DNA of 64,000 nt from the NCBI GenBank assembly GCA_035695765.1, contig DASRRI010000060.1:1-64000 (forward strand), read 5' to 3'. The notes below the pieces were generated by a model. The model had not been told where the DNA came from. It saw only the letters and a program-made list of their open reading frames with translations, and ran no database searches. The position numbers were made by a program, and so were the translations under genes. Positions 17,160-26,592 of this stretch are shown here, in pieces. The DNA is from Dongia_A sp035695765. Its GTDB lineage: Bacteria > Pseudomonadota > Alphaproteobacteria > Dongiales > Dongiaceae. Each line of letters opens with the position of its first letter. Positions within the stretch are counted from its first letter, which is position 1.

Positions 17160-18386
17160 ATGCTCGAGCTTCAAGACAAGGAGGCTCTGGAGCTCATCAC
17201 GTCTCACCGACGGTGGTTGTTCGGCGACCGCCGCGGCAAGCGGGCCGACCTGTCTTTGCGCACATTGCGTGGCCTGGATCTGCGCGGGGTCGATCTGACG
17301 CGCGCCAAGTTGACCGGCGCACAATTCATCAACTGCAATTTCGACGGCGCCACCCTCGTCGAGGCTGACCTGTTCGGCGTCAACCTGACTGGCACCTCGT
17401 TTCGCAAGGCAAACTGCAATAGCGCGGATTTCAGGGGCGCAATCCTGTCGGCAGCGGACTTCACGGAAGCCAAGCTGATAGCCTGCGACTTCCGAGATGG
17501 GACCCTATTGGTCAGCGTTGCTGGCACCGTGGCGCCGCCGGAAATGGAGAGGGGCGGAACGAGCGGCACCAAGATGGCGCGTGCTGACCTTGCCGGCGCC
17601 AAGCTGCATCATGCGGTCATCAAGCGCACTGATATGTCGGCGGCCGTGCTGCGCAATGCGGACCTGAGCGGAGCCAATCTCGCTGGCAGCTCTCTGAAAG
17701 ACGCCGATCTGCGCGGCGCCAATCTCGCCGGCTGCGATCTCTCGCGGACCTTGATGAACCGGGCAATCGTCGACGGGGCGAATCTGAGTGGGGCAGTTCT
17801 GCGCGACGCAAATATCTTCAGCGTCGACTTCCGCAAAGCGGCCTACGTCGACGCACTCGATCTCAGGGAATCGATCTCGGTCGACGATTCTGCGGAGGCT
17901 GCAGCCGCGATTGCCGGCCAGATCAAGGCGCATGAGGATTGGGTCGAGACGTCCGGTGCCAAGGGCGCGCGGGCGGACTTCATGGGGCGGGATCTCTCCG
18001 CGGTGGATTTCTCCGGACGGAACTTGACGGGTGCGGTTTTCACCCAATGCCGACTGCGGTCGGCGCGGTTTGATCACTGCCGGATGTCGTTGGCGATCTT
18101 GTCCCGGGCCGATGCCACGGGGGCCAGCTTTGCAGAGGCCGATCTCAAAGGCGCGGATCTCACGGGCGCGATCCTGCGTCGTGCCGATTTCCGCGACGCT
18201 GACCTGCAGGTACAGATCGTGACCCTGCCGGATGGCACCACGCGCGAATGGCCGGTCCGGGCGCCGAATGCGAAGTTCAATGACGCAGACCTCACGGGCG
18301 CACAGGTTACCGGCATGTTGACAGAAGGGACTGATCTGACCGGCGCCAAAGGGGACAAAGCAGCACTGGCCAAGCTGAAGGTGTAG
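17160..18386 (+). CDS. Pentapeptide-repeat protein
   Basis: Protein of 408 residues dominated by A(D/N)LxG-type pentapeptides, for example LRGVDLTRAKLTGAQFINCN and ADLSGANLAGSSLKDADLRG. Two repeat blocks are separated by a charged helical insert around residues 235-265. Such repeats fold into a right-handed quadrilateral beta-helix. Some members mimic DNA and protect gyrase (Qnr, MfpA); most have no known role, and nothing here points specifically to gyrase. There is no signal peptide or membrane segment. It starts six bases after the agmatinase-family gene and is probably cotranscribed with it. Confidence 0.9.
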   Translation: MLELQDKEALELITSHRRWLFGDRRGKRADLSLRTLRGLDLRGVDLTRAKLTGAQFINCNFDGATLVEADLFGVNLTGTSFRKANCNSADFRGAILSAADFTEAKLIACDFRDGTLLVSVAGTVAPPEMERGGTSGTKMARADLAGAKLHHAVIKRTDMSAAVLRNADLSGANLAGSSLKDADLRGANLAGCDLSRTLMNRAIVDGANLSGAVLRDANIFSVDFRKAAYVDALDLRESISVDDSAEAAAAIAGQIKAHEDWVETSGAKGARADFMGRDLSAVDFSGRNLTGAVFTQCRLRSARFDHCRMSLAILSRADATGASFAEADLKGADLTGAILRRADFRDADLQVQIVTLPDGTTREWPVRAPNAKFNDADLTGAQVTGMLTEGTDLTGAKGDKAALAKLKV

Positions 18387-18466
18387 CAAGGCGGCTTGCG
18401 AATCTCCGCCAGTCAGTGTCGAATCTGCCGCATCTCTTCGAACCGGGGTATCCCAGACTGACCTCC

Positions 18467-19309
18467 ATGACCCAGCCGTGTTCCTTGACGGAAGAGCAGA
18501 AGCGTCGATTCGAGGCGGATGGATTCTTGATCCTCGAGAAGTTCATCGATTCCGAAACGGTCGAGCGATTGCGCGCGCGCTTCGAGCCCTTGTTCCGGGG
18601 CGAATTCGAGACCGGCCTCTATCCCGACGAATGGAACTGGCAGGAAGGGCGGGACAAGCCGGACAGGACGCGCCAGATCTGCAACGGCTGGAAATCGGAT
18701 CGCGCGGTCGCGAACGTTGTGCTGAGCGAACAGGTCGGGCGTTGCGTCGCGGAGCTGAGCGGCTGGCCAGGCGCACGCATCTGCCAGGACAATGTGATCT
18801 GGAAGCCGGCAGGCGCCAAGGCGCTCGGCTATCACCAGGACGATTCCTACGCCAAATGGTTCACGCCCTCGCACATGGCGACCTGCTGGATTGCGCTCGA
18901 TGACACGAGTGCGGCGGGCGGCACCATCGAATATGCGCGCGGCTCGCACAAATGGGGCATCTCGCCGCCGATCGAGAAGTTCCACGCGCCGGAGGATTAT
19001 CAGAAGGAGTTCCGCGCGGCCGCGGACCGCGTCGGCATGAAGGCCGAGATCGTGCCGATCGAAGTCCCGGCTGGCGGGTGTGCCTTCCACCATGGCGGCA
19101 CCTGGCACGGATCGGACATGAACCGCGCCGACCGGCCGCGGCGGTCGGTGGTGGCGCATTGCATCTCGTCGGAGGCTCAATTCCATCCGACCAACGTCAG
19201 CTATATCTACAACCGCTACAAACGCCGCGGCGATCTGGCGATGGATGAAAGCTTTTTCCCGATCCTGTGGCGCAGGGACGGCTACCGCACCGGCTGGCTG
19301 GACCGATAG
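18467..19309 (+). CDS. Phytanoyl-CoA dioxygenase (PhyH) family protein
   Basis: Fe(II)/2-oxoglutarate oxygenase of about 280 residues. It opens with LTEEQKRRFEADGFLILEKF, the family N-terminus. The iron-binding set is visible as HQDDS (His and Asp) in the middle and as the distal His in FHHGGTWHGSDMNRADRPR, whose final Arg would bind 2-oxoglutarate. It also contains MATCWIALDDTSAAGGTIEYARGSHKWG, typical of the fold. The ATG at 18467 fits the family start; a GTG at 18416 would add 17 residues. PhyH members hydroxylate lipids, amino acids or secondary metabolites; the substrate here is unknown. Confidence 0.85.
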   Translation: MTQPCSLTEEQKRRFEADGFLILEKFIDSETVERLRARFEPLFRGEFETGLYPDEWNWQEGRDKPDRTRQICNGWKSDRAVANVVLSEQVGRCVAELSGWPGARICQDNVIWKPAGAKALGYHQDDSYAKWFTPSHMATCWIALDDTSAAGGTIEYARGSHKWGISPPIEKFHAPEDYQKEFRAAADRVGMKAEIVPIEVPAGGCAFHHGGTWHGSDMNRADRPRRSVVAHCISSEAQFHPTNVSYIYNRYKRRGDLAMDESFFPILWRRDGYRTGWLDR

Positions 19310-19416
19310 CAGCGGAATGACATATCGACAATCGCGGGAAGCAATTCCGTAGCAGTTGCAACCTTTGGGCCGCATCTGGCGTAATGGTGAGCGTATCCCA
19401 CTTCCAGGGCTGGATT

Positions 19417-20910
19417 ATGGCGCGCGACCCGATTTCCGCATTCGACCGCTTCCTCAAGGGCAGCCTGGATGAGCTGCTGGCGCCAGGTGAGGCTGGCGAC
19501 GGATTGCCCGAAACCCTGTCACTGCTGCGGCGGGCGGCGGACAATGTGCCGGCCTATGGCGCGATGCTGAATACGGCCGGCCTCAGCGTCTCCGACATCC
19601 ATGACGCCTCGGACTTCGCGAAGCTGCCGCTGCTCAATAAGGAAAACTATGTCCGGCGTTTTCCCCTGGAGGCGCTGGTCGAGGGCGGCGATCTCGCAGC
19701 GTGCGATTTCTTCGCGGTCTCATCCGGGTCGACCGGGGAGCCGACCGTCTGGCCGCGCGGCCTCCATCACGAATTGCCGGTCGCGGTGCGGTTCGAGCAG
19801 GTGCTGCGCGACAATTTCCGTGCTCACGAACGGCGTACTTTGGCCGTGGTCTGTTTCGCGCTCGGCTCCTGGGTCGGCGGCATGTACACTACGTCCTGCC
19901 TGCGCTGGGTCGCGGCCAAGGGCTATCCGCTGCTGATCGTCACGCCCGGCAACAAGATCGACGAGATCCTGCAGGTCGTGAAGCGTCTGGCGCCCGATTT
20001 CGAGCAGACGGTTTTGCTCGGCTATCCGCCTTTCCTCAAGGAAGTGGTGGATGCCGGCCGCCTCGACAAGATCGACTGGAGCAAGTTCAACGTGCGGCTG
20101 GTGACAGCCGGCGAAGTCTTCAGCGAGACTTGGCGCGACCTGGTACTGGAGCGCCTCGACCAGGATGAGGGACTCAATAGCATCGCTTCGCTCTACGGCA
20201 CGGCGGATGCCGGCGTTCTCGGGAACGAGACGCCATTGTCCGTCGCGATCCGCCGGTTTGTGAGCGAGAAGCCCGAGGCCGCCAAGGCTCTGTTCGGCGA
20301 GGAACGCCTGCCAACGCTCTGCCAGTACGATCCGACCTCGCGCTATTTCGAAGTGGTGGAAGGCGGCACGCTCGCTTTCAGCGGCGACAATGGCGCGCCG
20401 CTGATCCGCTATCACATCGCGGACCAGGGCGGCATCTACAGTTTCGAAGCGATGCGCGCGAAGCTGGCCGACTTCCAGTTCGATGCCGAAACGGCGGTGG
20501 CGCAGGCCGGACTGCGTGCGCGGCGGCTGCCATTTGTGTATGTGTTCGGCCGGGCGAACTTCACATTGTCTTTCTTTGGTGCCAACATCTTCCCCGAAAC
20601 CATCAGTCTTGCGCTCGAGAAGCCGAGCCTCAGCCGCTGGACCACCGGCAAGTTCGTGATGGAGGTGAAAGAAGGGTTGGCGGATCGCCCGCGCTTCACC
20701 GTCGCGATTGAGCTTGCCGACAAGGAGGCGGGCGATCCGACGCGCATCGATCTGGCCGAACGCGAAATTCTCGATACGCTCCTCGCACACAATAGCGAAT
20801 ACGCCAATTACGTCTCGAAGGACGATCAGCGGCCGGTGGTGACCTTATGGTCGAAGGGGCACCCGGATTACTTCCCGGTGGGCGTGAAGCACCACTACAG
20901 CAGGCGGTAA
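19417..20910 (+). CDS. PaaK-like AMP-forming ligase (phenylacetate-CoA ligase family)
   Basis: Adenylate-forming enzyme of about 497 residues. The P-loop motif is FFAVSSGSTGEPTVWPRG, and the A5-type acidic motif is replaced by SIASLYGTADAGVLGNETPL. The chain resembles the PaaK/coenzyme F390 synthetase group rather than the acyl-CoA synthetases of the FadD type. GAPLIRYHIADQGGIYSF matches the A7-A8 region. An ATG at 19384 would add 11 residues; 19417 is preferred because AGGG precedes it. It converges with the FadD-type gene with a four-base gap. The proximity to indolepyruvate oxidoreductase is suggestive, but the gene is not part of a paa cluster. Confidence 0.75.
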   Translation: MARDPISAFDRFLKGSLDELLAPGEAGDGLPETLSLLRRAADNVPAYGAMLNTAGLSVSDIHDASDFAKLPLLNKENYVRRFPLEALVEGGDLAACDFFAVSSGSTGEPTVWPRGLHHELPVAVRFEQVLRDNFRAHERRTLAVVCFALGSWVGGMYTTSCLRWVAAKGYPLLIVTPGNKIDEILQVVKRLAPDFEQTVLLGYPPFLKEVVDAGRLDKIDWSKFNVRLVTAGEVFSETWRDLVLERLDQDEGLNSIASLYGTADAGVLGNETPLSVAIRRFVSEKPEAAKALFGEERLPTLCQYDPTSRYFEVVEGGTLAFSGDNGAPLIRYHIADQGGIYSFEAMRAKLADFQFDAETAVAQAGLRARRLPFVYVFGRANFTLSFFGANIFPETISLALEKPSLSRWTTGKFVMEVKEGLADRPRFTVAIELADKEAGDPTRIDLAEREILDTLLAHNSEYANYVSKDDQRPVVTLWSKGHPDYFPVGVKHHYSRR

Positions 20911-20914
20911 GCTC

Positions 20915-22711
20915 TCAACTCCGCTCGTACAGCTTCTGTATCATCTCGCCCCATCGTTCGCGAATCTTGTGGCGGCGGATCTTCAAGGACGGCGTAAGCA
21001 TTGTGTTGTCGATGGTGAAGCCATCCGGCAGGACCGCGAAGCGGCGGATGCGCTCAACGGGGGCAAGCGTTGCATTCACGCGGTCTACCGCGGCGCCTAC
21101 GGCGCGATTGAAGGCGGGATTCTCGATCAGAGCGGCGAGATCGTTCGGCGCGTTGTTGCGGGTGGCCCAATCCCTTACGAACTCGGGGTCGGGCACGATG
21201 AGCGCGACCAGATGCGGATGGCGGTCGCCATGCACCATCGCTTGCGCGACCTCCGGCTGCAGCACCAGGAAGCCTTCGACCCGCGCCGGCGAGACATTGT
21301 CGCCGCCGGACAGCACGATGATGTCCTTCTTGCGGTCGGTGATCTTGAGGTATCCGTCGCTGTCGAACTCGCCGATATCGCCGGTATAGAGCCAACCATC
21401 GCCAATCGCGCGCTCGGTCGCCTCGGGGTCGCGCCAATAGCCTTTCATGATTGCTTCGCCCTTCACCAGGACTTCGCCGTCATCGGCGATGCGCGCTTCG
21501 AGGCCGTCGAAGATCGGACCCACCGTATCGATCTTGATCTTCCTCGGACGGTTGGCACTGATGACGGGCGAGGCTTCAGTCTGGCCGTAGCCTTGCAGCA
21601 AAGGCACGCCGAGCGCGAGGAAGAAGACACCGATCTCGTAATTGAGGGCAGCGCCGCCGGAGACGAAAGCTTTCAGCCTGCCGCCGAAGCGCTTGCCCAC
21701 CTTGCGCCGGACCAGGAGACTGCAGGCCAGATTCTGGATCCGCTCCTTGAAGCTCAGCGTGCCAGGATGCTCGTAGTTCTTGCGGCCGAGGCGGTAAGCG
21801 AGGTCGAACATCTTGCGCTGGAACGGCGTCGCCTTGGCAAGGCCGCGCTGGATGCGCTGATGCATGACCTCATAGAGCCGCGGCACAGCCGTCATGATGG
21901 TCGGCCTGGCCTCGGCCATATTATCGGTCAGCTTGTCGATGCCTTCGGCGTAATAGATCTGCGCGCCGATGGAGATGGGCAGGAACTGGCCGGCCGTATG
22001 TTCATAGGAATGCGACAAAGGCAGGAAGGACAGGAACACATCATTGCCCATGCCGACCTCCTTCAACAGGCGATAGGCGCCCTTGATGTTACAGAGGATC
22101 GAGCCGTGGGTCAGCATCACGCCTTTGGGCACGCCGCCGGTGCCGGAGGTATAGATGATGCAGCAGGTTTCGTCGCGCGCCAGCGCGCCGACTCGTTCTT
22201 CGATCTGTGAATCGAGCTTCACGTCGCCAAGGCTCATCGCCTCGCCCCAGCTGAGGAACCGCAGTGGCAGCTGTTGCGTGAGGTTCATGCTGTCCATCGC
22301 GATCAGGAAGTTGAGTTCCGGTGCCATCATGGCCGCCGGCAAGGTGCGCCGCGCGATCGCGGGATTCGAAATGATGACGCCGCGCGCGCCGCTATGGGTC
22401 AGGACATGCCTGTTGTCGTCCGCCGTGTTGGTGGAAAAGGCCGGCACCGTGATGGCGCCGACCGACATGATGGCAAGATCGGAGATCAGCCATTCCGGCC
22501 GGTTCTCTGCGATCAGGGCCACGCGGTCGCCCGGCTTGACGCCGAGCGCGATCAGCCCCCGCGCGAGCGCCCGCACGTCGGCAGCGACGCGCGCCCATCG
22601 GATCGATGCAAAGGCGTCGCCGTCCTTGCGCCACAGGAACGGCTTGGCGGCCAGCTTCTGCGCCTGGTCGAAGAACAGCCGCGGCAGGCTTGGGATCGTA
22701 TCGTAGTTCAT
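20915..22711 (-). CDS. Long-chain acyl-CoA synthetase (AMP-forming)
   Basis: AMP-dependent synthetase of 598 residues, matching the FadD15/FAA group of long-chain acyl-CoA ligases. The P-loop is CIIYTSGTGGVPKGVMLTHG, the acyl-adenylate motif is LLQGYGQTEASPVISANRP, and the hinge is GWLYTGDIGEFDSDGYLKITDRKKD. The length agrees with this group (about 600). It activates fatty acids with ATP and CoA, probably at the membrane surface. Its ATG overlaps the stop of an acetyltransferase gene by four bases, so the two are cotranscribed and probably coupled. Confidence 0.92.
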   Translation of the reverse strand: MNYDTIPSLPRLFFDQAQKLAAKPFLWRKDGDAFASIRWARVAADVRALARGLIALGVKPGDRVALIAENRPEWLISDLAIMSVGAITVPAFSTNTADDNRHVLTHSGARGVIISNPAIARRTLPAAMMAPELNFLIAMDSMNLTQQLPLRFLSWGEAMSLGDVKLDSQIEERVGALARDETCCIIYTSGTGGVPKGVMLTHGSILCNIKGAYRLLKEVGMGNDVFLSFLPLSHSYEHTAGQFLPISIGAQIYYAEGIDKLTDNMAEARPTIMTAVPRLYEVMHQRIQRGLAKATPFQRKMFDLAYRLGRKNYEHPGTLSFKERIQNLACSLLVRRKVGKRFGGRLKAFVSGGAALNYEIGVFFLALGVPLLQGYGQTEASPVISANRPRKIKIDTVGPIFDGLEARIADDGEVLVKGEAIMKGYWRDPEATERAIGDGWLYTGDIGEFDSDGYLKITDRKKDIIVLSGGDNVSPARVEGFLVLQPEVAQAMVHGDRHPHLVALIVPDPEFVRDWATRNNAPNDLAALIENPAFNRAVGAAVDRVNATLAPVERIRRFAVLPDGFTIDNTMLTPSLKIRRHKIRERWGEMIQKLYERS

Positions 22712-23244
22712 GAATGTTCCTCGGCCGCGAGGGCGTCGAAGGCGTCGGCATAATGAACGATGCCCGGCGATCCAGCCAAGGCGCCAGGCGCCAGTTCCAA
22801 CGCCATGAAGGCATCGCCGGAAAAGGGCGCGCGCAGGCTACGTGCCGCGGCGGCCGAAAAACCAAAGCGCTGGTAAAAGCGCGGATGCCCCAGCACCACG
22901 ATCCCGGCGAGGCCGCGCGCACTGCAGGCTCTGATGCCGGCATGCACCAGAGCACTCCCAAAGCCTTGCCTTTGATATTCCGGCCGCACGGCGAGGGGTG
23001 CCAAGGCGGCGGCCTCGATCATGCGGCCCTTGCCACGATCGACCCGCAAGCGGCTGAAAAGGATGTGGCCGACCAATTCGCCGATATCCGCCACCGCGAC
23101 AAGGGAGATGAGGGCATCGCCATTCGCCCTCAGCCGGTCGATCAGATCGGCTTCCGCTCGTTGACCGAAGGCATGGGCCGCGATGTCGCGGATATGCGGA
23201 ACGTCGCCGGGCTGTTCCACGCGAATGCAGACGGGATTGGTCAT
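22708..23244 (-). CDS. GNAT family N-acetyltransferase (YhbS-like)
   Basis: Acetyltransferase of 178 residues. Motif A for acetyl-CoA binding appears as LAVRPEYQRQGFGSALV (Q/RxxGxG/A). The later VVLGHPRFYQRFGFSAA is the characteristic end block of the YhbS/COG3153 subgroup. Substrates are poorly known for this subgroup; some act on small molecules or protein N-termini. The gene is translationally coupled (ATGA overlap) to the long-chain acyl-CoA ligase, which raises the possibility that it uses an acyl-CoA other than acetyl-CoA, but this is inference. Confidence 0.85.
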   Translation of the reverse strand: MTNPVCIRVEQPGDVPHIRDIAAHAFGQRAEADLIDRLRANGDALISLVAVADIGELVGHILFSRLRVDRGKGRMIEAAALAPLAVRPEYQRQGFGSALVHAGIRACSARGLAGIVVLGHPRFYQRFGFSAAAARSLRAPFSGDAFMALELAPGALAGSPGIVHYADAFDALAAEEHS

Positions 23245-23412
23245 CTGGCCATCACGACGTTCGGACGAAGGAAAGACTGAAGATTGCTCATGTCAGCGCT
23301 AGGAATTATGACAGTCGGCTCTCTTGGCGGCACGGTGGGTGTTCCCATATAAATCAGGTCAGCCAAATGCCAAAGCCCCGAACTTACTCGGGCATTGCCC
23401 CAGGATGCAGTC

Positions 23413-25200
23413 ATGACCCCCGATCAAGGCGCCGCCAAAGCCCTCCCGACCTGGAACCTCGCCGATCTCTATGCCGGCCCGGAAGCACCGGAAATGGAAC
23501 GCGACCTCAAGGAAGCCGGCACCAAGGCGGCAGCCTTCCGCCAGCACTATGAAGGCAAGCTGGCGAGCCTCGGCGGGGCCGATTTCCTGGTCGCGATCTT
23601 GGCCTATGAACAGATCCAGGAAAGCCTGGGTCGGGTGATGAGCTTTGCCCAGCTGCTCTATGCCGGCGACATGTCGAATAATGAATATGGCCGGTTCCAG
23701 CAGAATACCAACGAGCGCGCGACCCAAATCTCGATCGAGACCCTGTTCTTCACGCTCGAGATCAACAAGCTCTCCGATGCTGACATGGAAGCAAAGCTGA
23801 AGCATGCGCCGCTGCGCCGCTATGCGCCGTGGCTGGATACGGTGCGTGCCTTCCGCCCGCATCAGCTCCCCGACGATCTGGAGAAGATGCTGCACGAGCG
23901 CGACGTAGTCGGCCGGCAGGCCTGGATGCGCCTGTTCGACGAGACCATGGCTGACCTGCGCTTCGAGGTCGATGGCAAGAAGCTGACCAGCAATGAAGCG
24001 CTGAACCTGCTCTATGAGCAGGACGGCGCCAAGCGCAAGGCGGCGGCGGACGCGGTCTCAAAGGGCCTCAGCGAAAACAAGCGCATTTTCGCGCTCGTTA
24101 CCAATACCCTCGCCAAGGAAAAAGAGATCGACGACAAGTGGCGCAAGTTCGCCCGGCCGGTTTCATCCCGCAACCTCGCCAACCAGGTCGAGGACGAGGT
24201 GGTGGATGCGCTGGTCGCAGCTGTCAAGGCGAGCTATCCCAAGCTGTCGCATCGCTATTACAGGCTGAAGGCCAAGTGGCTCGGCCTGCCAAAGCTCAAT
24301 TACTGGGACCGCAACGCGCCGCTGCCGGATGATGACGATACGCCGATCGAGTGGAACGAGGCCCGGTCGCTGGTGCTGACGGCCTACAACGCCTTCTCGC
24401 CCAAGCTGGCCGAGGTCGGCCAGGTGTTCTTCGAGAAGGGCTGGATCGACGTGCCGCCGCGGCCGGGCAAGGCTCCCGGCGCTTTCGCCCATCCGACGGT
24501 GCCGAGCGCCCATCCCTATCTGCTGCTCAACTATCACGGGCGCACGCGCGACGTGATGACCCTGGCGCATGAGCTGGGCCACGGCGTGCATCAGGTGCTG
24601 GCCGCGCCGCAGGGGCAGCTGCTGTGCGATACCCCGCTGACGCTGGCCGAGACGGCCTCGGTGTTCGGCGAGATGCTGACCTTCCGGGCGCTTCTGAAGC
24701 GCGAGACCGATCCGGAGGAGCGCAAGGTCCTGCTCGCCGGCAAGGTCGAGGACATGTTGAATACGGTCGTCCGCCAGATCGCGATGCATGAATATGAGCG
24801 GCGCCTGCATGACGCGCGGCGCGAGGGCGAACTGACGCCGGAACAGGTGTCGGAGATCTGGCTGGCGACCCAGCGGGAGGCGCTGGGCGATGGCGTCGAC
24901 CTGCCGGAGGGGACGGGCTATGCGACCTATTGGGCCTATATCCCGCATTTCATCCATGTACCGTTCTACGTCTATGCCTATGCCTTCGGTGATTGCCTGG
25001 TGAATTCGCTCTATGCGGCCTATCAGCAGGCCGAGGCCGGCTTTGCCGAGAAATATCTCGACATGCTGAAGGCCGGCGGCACCAAGCGGCATAAGGAACT
25101 GCTGGCGCCCTTCGGCCTCAACTCCGCTGACCCGGCCTTCTGGTCCAAGGGCCTTGGGGTGATCTCGGGCTTCATCGACGAACTGGAAAAGATGGGGTGA
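23413..25200 (+). CDS. pepF: M3 family oligoendopeptidase F
   Basis: Cytosolic zinc metallopeptidase of about 595 residues, cutting short peptides. The zinc site is TLAHELGHGVHQVLA with His386 and His390, and the third ligand lies in PLTLAETASVFGEML. The N-terminal PepF domain begins PTWNLADLYAGPEAPEM. The length fits the family (about 600). The ATG at 23413 is preferred to an in-frame TTG 18 bases upstream. A peptide importer lies about 14 kb away, but no operon link exists. The gene is followed after 16 bases by an ABC1-family kinase and the two may be cotranscribed. Confidence 0.92.
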   Translation: MTPDQGAAKALPTWNLADLYAGPEAPEMERDLKEAGTKAAAFRQHYEGKLASLGGADFLVAILAYEQIQESLGRVMSFAQLLYAGDMSNNEYGRFQQNTNERATQISIETLFFTLEINKLSDADMEAKLKHAPLRRYAPWLDTVRAFRPHQLPDDLEKMLHERDVVGRQAWMRLFDETMADLRFEVDGKKLTSNEALNLLYEQDGAKRKAAADAVSKGLSENKRIFALVTNTLAKEKEIDDKWRKFARPVSSRNLANQVEDEVVDALVAAVKASYPKLSHRYYRLKAKWLGLPKLNYWDRNAPLPDDDDTPIEWNEARSLVLTAYNAFSPKLAEVGQVFFEKGWIDVPPRPGKAPGAFAHPTVPSAHPYLLLNYHGRTRDVMTLAHELGHGVHQVLAAPQGQLLCDTPLTLAETASVFGEMLTFRALLKRETDPEERKVLLAGKVEDMLNTVVRQIAMHEYERRLHDARREGELTPEQVSEIWLATQREALGDGVDLPEGTGYATYWAYIPHFIHVPFYVYAYAFGDCLVNSLYAAYQQAEAGFAEKYLDMLKAGGTKRHKELLAPFGLNSADPAFWSKGLGVISGFIDELEKMG

Positions 25201-25216
25201 CGGCGCGGCCGTCCTG

Positions 25217-26566
25217 ATGACAGACGAACGGAATTCTCTCGGTGGGCGCGTCATGCGCTACGCCCGGGTCGGCCGCGCAGTGGGTGGGCTGGCGGCGCGC
25301 GTCGCGGGCCAGCGTTATCTCGGCTTCAAGATCGACCGCGCCGTACATGCCGCGGAGCTGACGGCGGCGCTCGGTGGCCTCAAGGGCCCGCTGATGAAGG
25401 TGGCCCAGATCATGGCCACCATCCCCGACGCCTTGCCCAAGGAATATGTCCAGGAGCTGCAGCAGCTCCAGGCCAATGCGCCGGCAATGGGCTGGCCGTT
25501 CGTGAAGCGCCGCATGGCGGCGGAGCTCGGCGGCAGCTGGCTCACCAAGTTCAAGAGCTTCGAGCATGAGGCCGCCGCTGCCGCCTCGCTGGGCCAGGTG
25601 CATCGCGCGACGTCGCATGATGGCGAAGCGCTGGCCTGCAAGCTGCAATATCCGGATATGGCCTCGGCGGTCGAAGCCGATCTCTCGCAGCTCAGCATCA
25701 TCTTCTCGATCTACGAGCGCTATGACCGCGCGATCCACACCAAGGAAATCCATGGCGAGATCGCCGATCGCCTGCGCGAGGAGCTGGATTACGAGCAGGA
25801 AGCGCGTCACATGGCGCTCTACCGCCGCATGTTGGCGAGCGAGAAGCATGTGCACTTGCCCGAGCCGCTTCTGGACCTGTCGACCAAGCGCCTGCTGACC
25901 ATGAGCTGGATCGACGGCAAGCCGGTGATGCAGGTGCTGGCGGGCAAGCCTTCGCTCGAGCTGCGCAACCGTATCGCCTACAACATGTTCCGGGCCTGGT
26001 ACGTGCCGTTCTACGAATACGGTGTCATCCACGGCGACCCGCATCTCGGCAACTACACAATGCGGCCGAACGGGGATGTGAACCTGCTGGATTTCGGCTG
26101 CATCCGGATCTTCGAGCCGAAATTCGTGAAGGGCGTGATCGATCTCTATTACGCCCTCTTGAACGACGATCGCGATCTGGCGGTATCGGCCTATGAAAGC
26201 TGGGGCTTCAAGGGGCTGTCGCGCGAAGTCATCAATGTCCTCAATCGCTGGGCGCATTTCGTCTATGGCCCGCTGCTGGAGGACAAGGAGCGCAAGATCC
26301 AGGATGCCGAGACCGGTGTCTATGGCCGCGAAGTGGCGGAAGGCGTGCATGCGGAACTGCGCCGCCTCGGCCCCGTCACGCCGCCCAAGGAATTCGTCTT
26401 CATGGACCGAGCCGCCATCGGCCTTGGCTCGGTTTTCATGCATCTCAAGGCGGAGATCAACTGGTACCGCTTGTTCCACGAGCTCATCACCGGCTTCGAT
26501 GTGAAAGCACTCGATAAGCGGCAGAAGGCAGCGCTCATGGACGCAGGCCTCAAGAAGCAGCGTTAG
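25217..26566 (+). CDS. ABC1/UbiB-family atypical kinase
   Basis: Kinase-like protein of 449 residues of the ABC1/ADCK/UbiB family. The N-terminal signature KxGQ reads KVAQ (LKGPLMKVAQIMATIPDALP). The alanine-rich loop replacing the P-loop is AAAAASLGQVHRA, and the catalytic loop and metal site are VIHGDPHLGNYTM and LLDFGCIRIF. No C-terminal membrane helices like those of UbiB are apparent, so it is closer to the soluble ABC1 subgroup. Family members support ubiquinone biosynthesis through ATPase activity. A COQ9 homologue lies at 40218, not adjacent. The target is unknown. Confidence 0.85.
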   Translation: MTDERNSLGGRVMRYARVGRAVGGLAARVAGQRYLGFKIDRAVHAAELTAALGGLKGPLMKVAQIMATIPDALPKEYVQELQQLQANAPAMGWPFVKRRMAAELGGSWLTKFKSFEHEAAAAASLGQVHRATSHDGEALACKLQYPDMASAVEADLSQLSIIFSIYERYDRAIHTKEIHGEIADRLREELDYEQEARHMALYRRMLASEKHVHLPEPLLDLSTKRLLTMSWIDGKPVMQVLAGKPSLELRNRIAYNMFRAWYVPFYEYGVIHGDPHLGNYTMRPNGDVNLLDFGCIRIFEPKFVKGVIDLYYALLNDDRDLAVSAYESWGFKGLSREVINVLNRWAHFVYGPLLEDKERKIQDAETGVYGREVAEGVHAELRRLGPVTPPKEFVFMDRAAIGLGSVFMHLKAEINWYRLFHELITGFDVKALDKRQKAALMDAGLKKQR

Positions 26567-26592
26567 ACAATCCTCATCTGGGAAGGACCATC

